Positions 12,001-20,511 of a stretch of 22,357 bases of DNA are shown here, one piece after another (within the stretch, counting starts at the first letter, position 1; each line of letters begins with the position of its first letter). The position numbers and the translations under genes are program-made. This stretch comes from VGWG01 sp964580075 (GTDB lineage: Bacteria; Verrucomicrobiota; Kiritimatiellia; RFP12; JAAYNR01): contig CAZOJL010000044.1 of NCBI GenBank assembly GCA_964580075.1, positions 1 through 22,357 of the forward strand, written 5' to 3'. The notes beneath the pieces were generated by a model, which was not told the origin of the DNA, made no database searches, and saw nothing but the letters and a program-made list of their open reading frames with translations.

Positions 12001-12053
12001 TCGATCCGAGTCTGCCTGCCGGATTCTACCGGATTCGCGTAGTCATTCCGTAA
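6041..12053 (+). CDS. Giant LamG / calcium-repeat surface protein with internal subtilisin-type protease, segment 3 (C-terminal part)
   Basis: Codons run from 6042 to the TAA at 12051-12053. The ATG at 6057 is an internal methionine of LamG-5, not a start. Order by nucleotide: rest of LamG-5 (to about 6480); linker; protease prodomain and S8 catalytic domain (6570-7760, see separate entry); connector FKFDDGGATVEDF (7812-7856); Asp-rich block (7970-8310); LamG-6 (8350-8870); LamG-7 (8920-9510); connector-like FNFDFQIG (about 9550); very acidic block (9865-10060). Two stretches with AFIDLSGNRVWDPGEP (about 10120-10440) and AAYIDQNTDNVRAIWESWGY (about 11100-11430) resemble prealbumin-like repeats of Verrucomicrobiota-type surface proteins, with an FN3-like part near 10790-11090 between them. 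A last Asp-rich motif (11505-11750) precedes a tail ending FYRIRVVIP, a form common at the C-termini of such proteins. No PEP-CTERM or LPXTG signal is seen. Merged, segments 1-3 give at least 3,924 residues. Confidence 0.9.
6490..7805 (+). other. Embedded S8 (subtilisin) protease cassette within the giant protein
   Basis: An inhibitor-I9-like prodomain (about 6570-6790, from PREFLVGVASKG to TYVEPNYI) is followed by a complete subtilase domain. The catalytic residues are all present: Asp in VIDTGVDYTH (codon 6939-6941), His in GHGTHCSG (7104-7106), the oxyanion Asn in AAGNNG (7383-7385) and Ser in GTSMACPHVAG (7587-7589). In the merged protein these are in-window residues 2221, 2276, 2369 and 2437. 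The spacing is normal for the family, so activity is expected. The cassette separates LamG-5 from the FDDGG connector that directly follows LamG domains elsewhere in this protein, so it looks inserted into a pre-existing repeat unit. Autoprocessing or cleavage of other surface proteins is inference. Confidence 0.93.
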
Positions 12054-12085
12054 CGAGAGTGAGGATGCGCATTACGGCATAGCCC

Positions 12086-12119
12086 CGGCACAGCGTGACG
12101 GGACTGTGCCGTTTCTTTT
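12086..12119 (+). terminator. Intrinsic terminator of the giant surface-protein gene
   Basis: An 8-bp GC-rich stem (cggcacag at 12086-12093 with ctgtgccg at 12104-12111) and a 10-base loop are followed by TTTCTTTT, 33 bp after the stop codon. This is a classical Rho-independent terminator. It separates the giant gene from the pilT operon that starts at 12156. Confidence 0.85.
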
Positions 12120-12155
12120 GCACATCGCGCCGTCACCGGATCACGGAGTTGTCTT

Positions 12156-13223
12156 ATGGAAATGATCGACTTGTTGCGCGAATCGGTAGCGCGTGGCGCA
12201 TCCGATCTCCATATCGCGCCCCTGCACCCGCCATGTCTCAGGATCAATGGCGTCATACACGATGGCCATGGCGAGGCGCTTCAGCCAGACGAGACGCAGC
12301 GGATCATTTACAGCGTGTTATCAATCAAACAGATTGAGAAATTTCAGGTCGAGAAGGAACTCGACACGTCGATTTCCGCGGAGGAACTCGGTCGATTTCG
12401 GCTTAATGTGTTTGAGCAGAAACACGGCGTGGGAGCTGTGTTGCGTGTCATTGCGCCGCAGATTCCGACACCCGAGACGCTTGGCCTTGATCAGACCGTG
12501 ATCCAACTGACCCACCTGACCCATGGCCTGATCATTGTCAGCGGCCCCGCGGGCAGCGGCAAGTCGACCACGCTCGCGTGTCTGGTCAATCTGATCAATA
12601 CCGCGCGTCGCGATCACATTCTAACGATTGAAGACCCCATCGAGTTCGTGTACCCGAAACTCGGATGCGTGGTCACCCAGCGGGAGATCGGCGCCCACTC
12701 ACACAGTTTTCATGAAGCGCTCAAGCACGCCCTGCGGCAGGATCCAGACATCATCCTGATCGGTGAAATGCGCGATCATCAAACCGTCGGTGTGGCCCTC
12801 ACCCTGGCCGAATCCGGGCATCTGGTGTTTGCCACGCTGCACACCACCGACGCCGCCCAGGCCGTCGATCGGATGATCGACGTATTTCCCCCGTTCCAGC
12901 AACAGCAGGCGCGCGCGCAACTTGCCGTCTCCCTGCGCGCCGTGATCTGCCAGCAACTGATTCCGAAAAGCGACGGCACAGGACGGATCGCCGCGCGCGA
13001 AATCATGATTTCCAACGCCGGTGTCGCCAAGCTGATTCGGGAAGGAAAGGCCCACCAGATATACAACGCCATCGAAACCGGAGTGCATGACGGCATGAAG
13101 AGTTTTGATCGCGATCTGGCCGATCTGATACGCCGGAAGTGCATCTCGCTGGATTCAGCGCTGGGATATTCCTCCAATCCTGATCGGGTCAAGCGGTTGA
13201 TGCAGGAGGAGAACCGGCAATGA
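12156..13223 (+). CDS. pilT: PilT-family type IV pilus retraction ATPase
   Basis: This 355-residue protein has the usual PilT length and motif order. PilT is a cytoplasmic hexameric ATPase that depolymerises type IV pili, driving twitching motility, surface sensing and DNA uptake. Visible motifs: N-terminal PAS-like half opening with ASDLHI (residues 15-20); Walker A GPAGSGKST (130-138); Asp box TIEDPIEF (157-164); Walker B with DIILIGEMRD (198-207), the GEMRD form typical of PilT; His box HLVFATLHTTDAAQA (222-236); and GVAKLIREGKAHQI (289-302) at the place of the AIRNLIRE retraction motif, diverged in its first half. The ATG at 12156 is chosen because GGAG (12145-12148) lies 7 bases upstream and the alignment begins at once. 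No pilin, PilB or PilC gene is in the window, so this may be a stand-alone copy, or a PilU-like paralogue. The next gene overlaps its stop codon by 4 bp. Confidence 0.92.
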   Translation: MEMIDLLRESVARGASDLHIAPLHPPCLRINGVIHDGHGEALQPDETQRIIYSVLSIKQIEKFQVEKELDTSISAEELGRFRLNVFEQKHGVGAVLRVIAPQIPTPETLGLDQTVIQLTHLTHGLIIVSGPAGSGKSTTLACLVNLINTARRDHILTIEDPIEFVYPKLGCVVTQREIGAHSHSFHEALKHALRQDPDIILIGEMRDHQTVGVALTLAESGHLVFATLHTTDAAQAVDRMIDVFPPFQQQQARAQLAVSLRAVICQQLIPKSDGTGRIAAREIMISNAGVAKLIREGKAHQIYNAIETGVHDGMKSFDRDLADLIRRKCISLDSALGYSSNPDRVKRLMQEENRQ

Positions 13224-14122
13224 TCGAACGACTCAGAACCGTGCCCCTTCTGCAGCCCTGTTCCGGCGCGTTTCTCGAGCGCGTGGCGTCGTTCACGAGT
13301 CGCATCGTGCTGGCTGCGCAGACGGGGGTATTTAAAGAAGGGGACTGCGGGGAGTCCCTGTATATCGTCCAGAGCGGAACGGTTGAGATTCGCAAGGGCG
13401 GGAACGTCCTCGCGATTCTGGAAGCCGGTAGTTTGTTTGGTGAAATGGCGCTTTTCGAGGATGAACCGCGCAGCGCCGACGCCGTCACACGCACGGCGAG
13501 CGCGCTTCTGGAAATCAACATTAGTCGCTTCCGCGATTTGCTCCGGAGCTATCCGGACGAGGGTGTGCGTATTCTCTTCAGCAGCATTCAGGAGATGTCG
13601 CGGCGCCTGCGCGCGACGTCGCAGCATCTGGTGACCGTTTTTGAAACCGGCCGGATGGTGGGTGCACGCGCACCCCTCGAACAGATCTGCAGAAACATCG
13701 TCCTGCGTCTCATGCACGACGTTCCGAGCACCGTGGGCGGCATGGTGCTGCTGGCCAATCCGTACACCTGCAGCCTCGACGAGACGTGCCGGATTGCGAT
13801 GACCGTCGCCGAAGCGGGCGTTGTCCGTGGCGCGGCGCAAAACAACGGTGAGACCGCGATGATCCAGCTTCTCGAAAACGGCACGATGCTGATGACGCCC
13901 CTGCGCGACGACGAACACATTCTGGGTTACCTGGTTGTTCGAAAGGAGGGGATCCAGACCTTCTCCCTCGACGAGGAGATCCTCGTGTCGACCGTGGCGG
14001 ATCAGGTCGGCCTCGGCCTGATCACCACCTATCAGCGTCAGGACGAGGATGCGCGCAGACGTCTCGAGTGGAATCGGATGCACCACCGGTCCCTGCAGGC
14101 GGACACGCCCACCCCGTTGTGA
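13220..14122 (+). CDS. Cyclic-nucleotide-binding and GAF-like sensor protein, translationally coupled to pilT
   Basis: This 300-residue protein begins with a cyclic-nucleotide-binding domain (about residues 10-130). Its phosphate-binding cassette SLFGEMALFEDEPRSADA (71-88) keeps the Glu and Arg that normally contact the ribose and phosphate of cAMP or cGMP, so binding is plausible. Residues 150-270 look like a GAF domain (GGMVLLAN, LGYLVVRKEGIQTFSLDE, VADQVGLGLI). There is no helix-turn-helix, so it is not a CRP-type transcription factor, and no catalytic output domain is seen. The start ATG overlaps the pilT stop (ATGA), with a strong AGGAGGA site at 13204-13210. The two proteins are therefore probably made together. 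The likely role is cytoplasmic sensing that modulates PilT or pilus activity; this is inference from coupling and domains. Confidence 0.87.
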   Translation: MIERLRTVPLLQPCSGAFLERVASFTSRIVLAAQTGVFKEGDCGESLYIVQSGTVEIRKGGNVLAILEAGSLFGEMALFEDEPRSADAVTRTASALLEINISRFRDLLRSYPDEGVRILFSSIQEMSRRLRATSQHLVTVFETGRMVGARAPLEQICRNIVLRLMHDVPSTVGGMVLLANPYTCSLDETCRIAMTVAEAGVVRGAAQNNGETAMIQLLENGTMLMTPLRDDEHILGYLVVRKEGIQTFSLDEEILVSTVADQVGLGLITTYQRQDEDARRRLEWNRMHHRSLQADTPTPL

Positions 14123-14161
14123 CCCGGACAATCATACTCGCAGGAGCTGAGCCTCTCGCGC

Positions 14162-17100
14162 TCAGCGGCGTGCCGGGCCGCAGGAGAGGCGGAGGAGTCC
14201 CCAGAGGAGGATAAAGCCGGGCAGGATCGGCCAGAGGGCCAGGACCGCGCCCCAGGGGCGGGGGCGGTTGGCGCGGAATGCCAGGATGAGATGGCCGCCC
14301 GGTTCGTTCTTCAACGCGCGCCGGAAACGGTACTCGCGACCGTGTTCCGGCATCGCGATCTGAATCGCCGCGCCGGGCGCGGCGGCTCCCGCTTGGACAT
14401 CCACCAGTTTCTGCGCCACGAGTTCGAGCCCGGCCCGATCGCGCGCGTCGAGTTGCTCTTCCACTTCGCGCGCGTACCGGGAGTCGAAGTTGCCGTCGTT
14501 CCATCCGGTTTTCGCGCCGGCCTGATCGGGCTGGCTGTCGTCAAAGATGTTGTTATCCGCGCGCAGCGCCGCGCGCCGGTTGACGATTCCCATCTTGACC
14601 TGTTGTTGCACGACATTGCGGAATTGCACACGGGCGTCTTCGTTGAGCGATTGCTCGGCCTGGGAGAGGGTCACCGCCTGCTGCAAGACTTTGCGAGCCT
14701 CCATCTGCTGGCCTGAATTCAGCAATTCGTCCAACTGGGCGAGGTTGCCGCGTGCCGTCGCGAGACTTGAATATTTGGTCTTTTTGTTAAACGCCTCGTA
14801 GTCACCTTTGCCGAAGGTGCGGAACATGACGTCGGTCTCGACGCGTTCGAACGCGCCGCGTGGAAAGGCCAGGGCGAATTCGGGCGGCACAAAGAGACGC
14901 CACTCAATGTCGCGCAGCGGCAGGTCGAGGAAGGCGGGCGCGCGGAGAGCGTGCCGCCCCGCAAGCGCGCCGCCGGGAAGGGTGTCGGAATAAACGAGCG
15001 CGACCGTGGCCCGCTGACCTACGGCGGCCGTCTCGAGCGGAATGTTGAGGATGCCGTCGGCGCGAGCGGCCGGCACTTCCGCGCCGTTGACCAGGGCGGA
15101 CCAGAGCGTCGCCTCCGGGGAGGGGAGGGAAACGCGCAGGAAACGCATGTGCCCGGGGTCGAGGGTGACGGTGGCCTGCGCGAGGAGGCGGCCGCTGCCC
15201 GAGACGACCGCGACCAGCCGCACCTGTTCGATCGTGGCGGGAAGCACCTGCGCCGCCGCGTGGCGCACCACGGAGAGGGGGAGGGCGTAATCGTCACGCG
15301 TGGCGCGGAAGCAGAGGATCGCGGACGAGAGATCGCCAGCGTTGAAGACGTCGGGGAGCGACCGCGCGTCCTCGGGCCGCAGCCCACTGGGCTCTCCCTG
15401 CGGCGCGACTTCGACACGGCCGGGGCAGGTGACCACGAGCCAGGCCGCCTGGCGCGCGGTGTCCAGCGGGACGAACGGTTTGATCACCACACTCCCGGCT
15501 GCCGGGTCATAAGGCTCCTGATAGTGGCAGACCAGATCGTAGGTACCTTCAACTTTGCCGTGCAACTCGATCTCCCATACGCGGCTGCCGACGGTGCTGT
15601 CGCCCGTTTCGGCGTCGTCAAGCGGTCTGACGCGGGCGATGTGGCGCCCACTGACGGTGAGCGTGGCGTCGCGCACCGGCACGCGGACACGGAAGAAGCG
15701 CACCCCGGCGTTGGCGATGCGGTAATGCAGGTGGACACGGTGGCTGAGCATCCCTTCGGCGAGTTCGACACGGTGGAGCATGTCAGGCTTGAGCACCGGC
15801 GGCATCACTTCGGTGTGGAGGGTCAGCGCCCAATCGGGACGCAGCAGATCGAAGATCAGCGCAGCCTGGCGCTGTACCTCGTCGCGACGAATGGTCACAC
15901 CGGCCTGCTGTTCCACGGTCAGCCGAATGCCGCGCTCGGCCGAAATGGCCAGGGTTCCGGTGTGACGGCGGGCGTGGACCACGGTGACGCGCGGGACGGG
16001 GAGCGAGACGGGAATGCCGCGCATGGGCGTGGCGAGAACGATGGCGAGGGGCGTCGTTTCCTGGATGCGACGATTGAACCAGATGTCTATGCCGCGGCCG
16101 TCGCGCCGTCCGTCGTCCCAATGACTGACCGCCGGGCCGGAGAGTGATTCGATCTCGTAGCCGTTGGGGATCGTCAGTTGCACGCCGAAAACGCCCGCGC
16201 GGGTGATGGTGATCTGCAGTGCGGAACTGAGGACGCTGCGCTCATCTCCCAGACTGAACGCGGCCGATTCCACGACGCGCAACTCGGGCAGCACTTCTTC
16301 GACCTGGAGGGCGATGCGGACCGCCTCGGGGACGTCGTAACGGAAGGCGCGGCGCAGCGGATCCGTATCCGCGGCGGCAGCCTGCCGGTTGGCGGCGGCG
16401 GCATCGGCGGCGGAAACCGTGTCGCGGGCGGCGAAGTCGGCGGTATCGATCGGTGTGACACCGGCTGTCTCGCCAAAGCGGAGCAGGAGCGACTCGGGCG
16501 CCGCGACAGCGAACCGGCCGCGCTGGCGGGCGACCCCTTCGGCAACCGGGGCGGCGAGGCTGAATTCAACGGGCGGCGTGTCGCAGGGGGTCTGCAGCGT
16601 AAGCGTCAGGGTGAGGGATCCGGTCTGGGGCTTGGCCATCACCGCCTCGATGCGGCGGGTGGCGGGGTCGAAACGCCAGGTGGCGAGCCCCGGTGCGGAG
16701 ACGTCGGTCGCCGTGGCCGTGCCGGGCAGTCGCAGGGAGAAGACGCGGGTTTCCCCTTGAACGACGTTGAAGACCGCGCGGGTCGTGGCCTCAATGACAC
16801 CCGGCCGAACGCGCGCGGTCGTGGCAATGTCGGCATAGACGACCGTCTCCTCGGCACGGGTGTCGCGGGCGCGGGGACGCCAGGTGAGCGTGACGGCCGA
16901 GGCGGGAACAAAGGCGATTTCGGCGGTTGTCGCCCCGTTTGCCGCGGTCGCGGCGAGCCATGCGGCTTGTTCGGAGCGGATGTCGAGATCAGTGGCCGGA
17001 ACGGTGAGCGTGAGCGTGTTGACGAGCGTCATGAACCACGGGAGCGTCAGGTCGGTCGACCCTTCGCGGAGCGTCAGGAGCTCGCGCGTGGTGAATGAAA

Positions 17101-20100
17101 AGGTGTGCGCGCCGGAGTCGCGGACGTGGAGTGTGAGTTTGTCGCCGACCGGCGACAACGTGTAGCGGGAGCCGTCGGCGTCGGACTCCATCAACACCGA
17201 TTGGTGCGGCAACAGGAAGGACCGGTTACGCGTTTCGGTTCTGAAACGGAGGGTCCAGCGGACGATCGCCGTCGGCTCGTCGTGCGGGGTCGGGAGCGGT
17301 GAGCGAACGGCGACGGTCAGCGCGTCCAGCATCGGCAGCGGGGGCGGCTGTTCAGGCGCGGCTTCGGTCGGTTCGGCGGCGAGACGCAAGGTCGCCCCAC
17401 ACAAGACTGCGCCCACTAGCGCCAACACGGCGAGCAGGCGCGGCGCGGCACCACCGCCCCGCGGATCTTCTGTCGGCGCGAGAGGAGGCGTGGATGGCGG
17501 AAGGAATGGAGGCGCGGACGGCTGCTCGACCGCGTCATGCAACGGCGGGGGAGGGGTGTGACGGCGGCTGGCGCGGAGGATCAGACGCAACACCGCCAGC
17601 GCACAGGCGAGGCCGATGGCGAGCACCCCGGCGAGCGCGGCGGGTTCGGAAAACCCGGGGAGCTGGAAGGCCACGAGCCAGAGGCCGGCCAGCGCCAGCG
17701 CCACACCGATGCGGCGGCGGCGGAGCGCAATCAACAACCCGGCGAGTGCGATGCCGGCGACGGTGGCGACCAGGGGCAGCGACGTGCCGCCGAGGAGGCG
17801 CGGCACCACGGTGACAGTCACCGCGAGGGATGATTCACCGGTGAGGGTGGCCGTACGGTAGAAGTGCCGCGTCTGGTGGCTGCGCCTGGGGATGGCGAAG
17901 GGAAAGAAGGTGTCGCGCGGCCGTTCAGCAATCATGGTGCCCCCCGTGGCACGGCCCAGCGCGGCGCGATCCGAGGTTGAGACCTCCCATGTGGCAAAGG
18001 TGATGGGCGCGCCCGGGAGACGCGGAGCCGCGAGGGTGACGGTGCCGAAGCGGCGAAGACGGGCCGAAGGCTGGGCATACACGACTTCGACGGGGATGGC
18101 CTGATTGGGGTCGCGTGGCCGTTCGACCGGGATGAGGAGGCGGTCGCCCGTCTGCTGTGCGGGGAGGTCGCGGGCCGGGGTGTCGGCCGTGGCGGCCTGA
18201 CGGACGGTCCAGGCGGAGGCGCCCGAAGGCAACTGGATGTCCAGGTATTGGCGCGAGGTGTTTTTCACGTGCCAGGTCGCCTTGGTAACCGATTCACCGT
18301 CACGGCCGATGGTGGACGAGAGGGCGAGGTAGTCCACCACCTGGTCGATCGGACGGTTGCTGTCGAGCGCGGTCAGGCGCAGCGTGGCGGCATGGGGCTT
18401 GCGGGTGAATTTCCACGCGCTGACGACCGGTGCGGTGACCGTGGCGGCGTAACCGGCGGGAAGCTCGTCACGCGGGATGCGGATGAGCGAGGCGGGAAGG
18501 GAACTGCCCGCTTCGACGCGGAGGGGCGCGGAGGTGGCAATGGCGATGAACCCCAGCTCGCTGGCGGTGTCAAGCGTCTCGATCTCGCCCACCGTGAGGT
18601 CGGCATCGTCATAGGCGACGGGGTGATCGTAACTGAGCAGGATGGTGAAATCGCCCAGGACGCGGGTAGCGAGGCGGACGGTGCAGACGTCGTTGCTGCG
18701 TGACCAGGAGTCGATGCCGACACCCGTGACGTCAATCACGGGAATCGAGGCGGGAACGCGGAAACGGAGGGTCTGGACGGGTGCGCCGCTGACGTGTCCG
18801 CTGACCGCAGCGGAGACATAGACGACGCCCGGGCCGATCGAGACCAGATGGAACACTTCGGAATGGATCGCGGATTGCGCGTATTCGAGTTGGATGCCGA
18901 GTGACCACGCGGCGTCGCGAAAACGGAAGGCGAGTTGGGCCCCCTCGACTTTGAAGGGTGCGGATGCCGTGTGAATGTCATTGAGATCGGTGGGATCGCG
19001 CGGCGAGAGGCGAATGCCTTGTTCGGCGGCGGCGACGAGCGTGCCACGCAGCCCACGGGCGTCGGCCACGGCAAAGGTGGGCACGGTGAAACGGTCACCC
19101 AGCGCGGCGAGACTGGCTTCGAGACGGACGACTACGAGCGTCTGGCCTTCGACAGGCGCGCGGAAGGGGATGACGATTTCGCGACCGGTATCGACGGCGC
19201 GCGTGTCCACATCGCTTTCGGAGAACTGCCGTCCGGCAACGGAGACTACGGACCAGCGGGGGTCGGTGGGGATGGCAATGCGGATCTCGCGGGCCGGGGC
19301 GTCACGGATGTCAAGCTGGATGGAGGCTTCGGCGACCACGACCCCATCGGCGACATTCAGGAGCAGGTTGATGTCGGCATGAATGGCGGAGGCGATGTTG
19401 TCGGCCGCGAGTTTGAGCTCGTAGGGAACGGCGGCATATTGCCACGCGAAGAGGCCGCGGCTCGGGACATGGCGCGGGACGGTCGATTCCACCGCGTTGG
19501 CGCGGGGAAAGGCGGAGGGGTCGATCTGGGTGAGACCGGTCGAGTTGGCGACCTGGAGCTTGACGGCGCTGTCCGTGCCGAGGATGAGACTGCCGCCGGC
19601 GCGGATGACGTTGACCGGAACGAGGACGGGGACGTCGGCCTGGCAGGGAAACGCGGCGAGGGGGCGTTCGCAGACCACGCCTAGGCGGTAGTCGTCCCGC
19701 CGGGGACGGGCGAGCTGCACCCGCAGTCGCGGCCGCGCCGGATCGGTTCGGTCGATGCGCCAGTCCTGAATGTCGGCGCCGACCACGCTGACGACATTCA
19801 CGTCGGGAATGTCAAACACGAGTTCGGCGAGCTGCCCCTGGGCGACGCGATAGGAGCAGATCGTGTCGATGCGCAGCGTCCCGGGGCTGGCCGAGGCGAC
19901 GGTGTGGATGTCGCAGGTGGCGACGAGTTCGGAGTCGGCCTGGCGGATTTCGGGTTTCCACATGACGGTGAAATCGGGGGTCAGCGCGAGATTGGCGACG
20001 GTGGTCGGCCGCCCCTCGGGATCGCGCCGGGTCTCGCTGTTGGCGGCGTACGGGATGGCGATTTGCAGGTTCGGCTGATCGGCGGTGATCGTGGCCTGGC

Positions 20101-20482
20101 GGATGGGGAGAACGGGAAGGCCGAAACTGGCGAGACGCCAGTCGTTGCTGACGGTGGTTTGGGCTGCAAAGCGAATGATGACGCGTCCGCTGCGTGTGCG
20201 TCGTTTGCCGGGGGCGAGTGAGAGGCAGAGGGCTCCCTGCCGGACCAGGACGACATCGGCCGGCAGTTCCGCGCTGCGAATCGCGACCGCCCCGCGAATG
20301 AGCTCGATCGTTTCACCGCGGGCGAGATCCTGGAGGTCGAGCCGCATCTCGAATGCGACATTGTCGCCCGAGACGGAGCCTTCGAGGGAGAAGCTGCTCC
20401 AGTGTGCGGCAGAGGTGGCTGACGCGGCGAGGATGATCAGAGATGCGAGCGGAAGGAATGCGCGGAACAGACGTGTCTTCAT
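14162..20482 (-). CDS. Large membrane-anchored repeat protein of unrecognised family (2,106 residues)
   Basis: I do not recognise a named family. Residues 1-26 form a signal peptide (Lys-Arg start, hydrophobic LPLASLIILAASATSAA). A beta-rich repeat of about 130 residues recurs at roughly 200-325, 370-503, 535-668, 1213-1347, 1395-1533 and 1565-1705, with a possible seventh at 1745-1840. Copies tend to end in a pattern like RGTLVAAAEQGIRL followed by 8-12 residues and an Asp-containing turn. Four hydrophobic helices lie in the middle (about 901-920, 925-939, 948-969, 1016-1035), with a Pro-rich loop (976-1006) between the third and fourth. An alpha-helical, possibly coiled-coil stretch spans about 1905-1975, and a last membrane helix (2077-2099) ends in CGPARR. 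Positive charges (RRRR at 921-924, RLILRASRRH) predict both repeat halves outside the membrane and the Pro-rich loop inside. The start has GAGGAG five bases upstream (20488-20493). It converges on the pilT operon. Confidence 0.88.
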   Translation of the reverse strand: MKTRLFRAFLPLASLIILAASATSAAHWSSFSLEGSVSGDNVAFEMRLDLQDLARGETIELIRGAVAIRSAELPADVVLVRQGALCLSLAPGKRRTRSGRVIIRFAAQTTVSNDWRLASFGLPVLPIRQATITADQPNLQIAIPYAANSETRRDPEGRPTTVANLALTPDFTVMWKPEIRQADSELVATCDIHTVASASPGTLRIDTICSYRVAQGQLAELVFDIPDVNVVSVVGADIQDWRIDRTDPARPRLRVQLARPRRDDYRLGVVCERPLAAFPCQADVPVLVPVNVIRAGGSLILGTDSAVKLQVANSTGLTQIDPSAFPRANAVESTVPRHVPSRGLFAWQYAAVPYELKLAADNIASAIHADINLLLNVADGVVVAEASIQLDIRDAPAREIRIAIPTDPRWSVVSVAGRQFSESDVDTRAVDTGREIVIPFRAPVEGQTLVVVRLEASLAALGDRFTVPTFAVADARGLRGTLVAAAEQGIRLSPRDPTDLNDIHTASAPFKVEGAQLAFRFRDAAWSLGIQLEYAQSAIHSEVFHLVSIGPGVVYVSAAVSGHVSGAPVQTLRFRVPASIPVIDVTGVGIDSWSRSNDVCTVRLATRVLGDFTILLSYDHPVAYDDADLTVGEIETLDTASELGFIAIATSAPLRVEAGSSLPASLIRIPRDELPAGYAATVTAPVVSAWKFTRKPHAATLRLTALDSNRPIDQVVDYLALSSTIGRDGESVTKATWHVKNTSRQYLDIQLPSGASAWTVRQAATADTPARDLPAQQTGDRLLIPVERPRDPNQAIPVEVVYAQPSARLRRFGTVTLAAPRLPGAPITFATWEVSTSDRAALGRATGGTMIAERPRDTFFPFAIPRRSHQTRHFYRTATLTGESSLAVTVTVVPRLLGGTSLPLVATVAGIALAGLLIALRRRRIGVALALAGLWLVAFQLPGFSEPAALAGVLAIGLACALAVLRLILRASRRHTPPPPLHDAVEQPSAPPFLPPSTPPLAPTEDPRGGGAAPRLLAVLALVGAVLCGATLRLAAEPTEAAPEQPPPLPMLDALTVAVRSPLPTPHDEPTAIVRWTLRFRTETRNRSFLLPHQSVLMESDADGSRYTLSPVGDKLTLHVRDSGAHTFSFTTRELLTLREGSTDLTLPWFMTLVNTLTLTVPATDLDIRSEQAAWLAATAANGATTAEIAFVPASAVTLTWRPRARDTRAEETVVYADIATTARVRPGVIEATTRAVFNVVQGETRVFSLRLPGTATATDVSAPGLATWRFDPATRRIEAVMAKPQTGSLTLTLTLQTPCDTPPVEFSLAAPVAEGVARQRGRFAVAAPESLLLRFGETAGVTPIDTADFAARDTVSAADAAAANRQAAAADTDPLRRAFRYDVPEAVRIALQVEEVLPELRVVESAAFSLGDERSVLSSALQITITRAGVFGVQLTIPNGYEIESLSGPAVSHWDDGRRDGRGIDIWFNRRIQETTPLAIVLATPMRGIPVSLPVPRVTVVHARRHTGTLAISAERGIRLTVEQQAGVTIRRDEVQRQAALIFDLLRPDWALTLHTEVMPPVLKPDMLHRVELAEGMLSHRVHLHYRIANAGVRFFRVRVPVRDATLTVSGRHIARVRPLDDAETGDSTVGSRVWEIELHGKVEGTYDLVCHYQEPYDPAAGSVVIKPFVPLDTARQAAWLVVTCPGRVEVAPQGEPSGLRPEDARSLPDVFNAGDLSSAILCFRATRDDYALPLSVVRHAAAQVLPATIEQVRLVAVVSGSGRLLAQATVTLDPGHMRFLRVSLPSPEATLWSALVNGAEVPAARADGILNIPLETAAVGQRATVALVYSDTLPGGALAGRHALRAPAFLDLPLRDIEWRLFVPPEFALAFPRGAFERVETDVMFRTFGKGDYEAFNKKTKYSSLATARGNLAQLDELLNSGQQMEARKVLQQAVTLSQAEQSLNEDARVQFRNVVQQQVKMGIVNRRAALRADNNIFDDSQPDQAGAKTGWNDGNFDSRYAREVEEQLDARDRAGLELVAQKLVDVQAGAAAPGAAIQIAMPEHGREYRFRRALKNEPGGHLILAFRANRPRPWGAVLALWPILPGFILLWGLLRLSCGPARR

Positions 20483-20511
20483 AAGTGCTCCTCAGTGAGT
20501 GTTTCGTATAC

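Noticed and set aside
1..12053. Giant gene interpreted as a pseudogene broken by frameshifts
   Set aside because: Both frame changes coincide exactly with N runs bounded by duplicated contig ends. No frameshift or stop is found in real sequence.
12779..14131. 450-codon open frame on the - strand opposite pilT and the cNMP-binding gene
   Set aside because: Both + strand genes have strong family motifs, ribosome sites and an ATGA overlap. The antisense frame has none.
14146..14166. Inverted repeat gctgagc / gctcagc between the two convergent genes, considered as a bidirectional terminator
   Set aside because: The stem is only 7 bp, has no T-tract on either side and overlaps the stop codon of the - strand gene, so it is not convincing.
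14951..16147. 398-codon open frame on the + strand opposite the 2,106-residue gene
   Set aside because: The - strand frame is continuous for 6.3 kb with signal peptide, repeats and membrane helices. The + strand translation is a GC-bias shadow rich in Gly, Arg and Asp.
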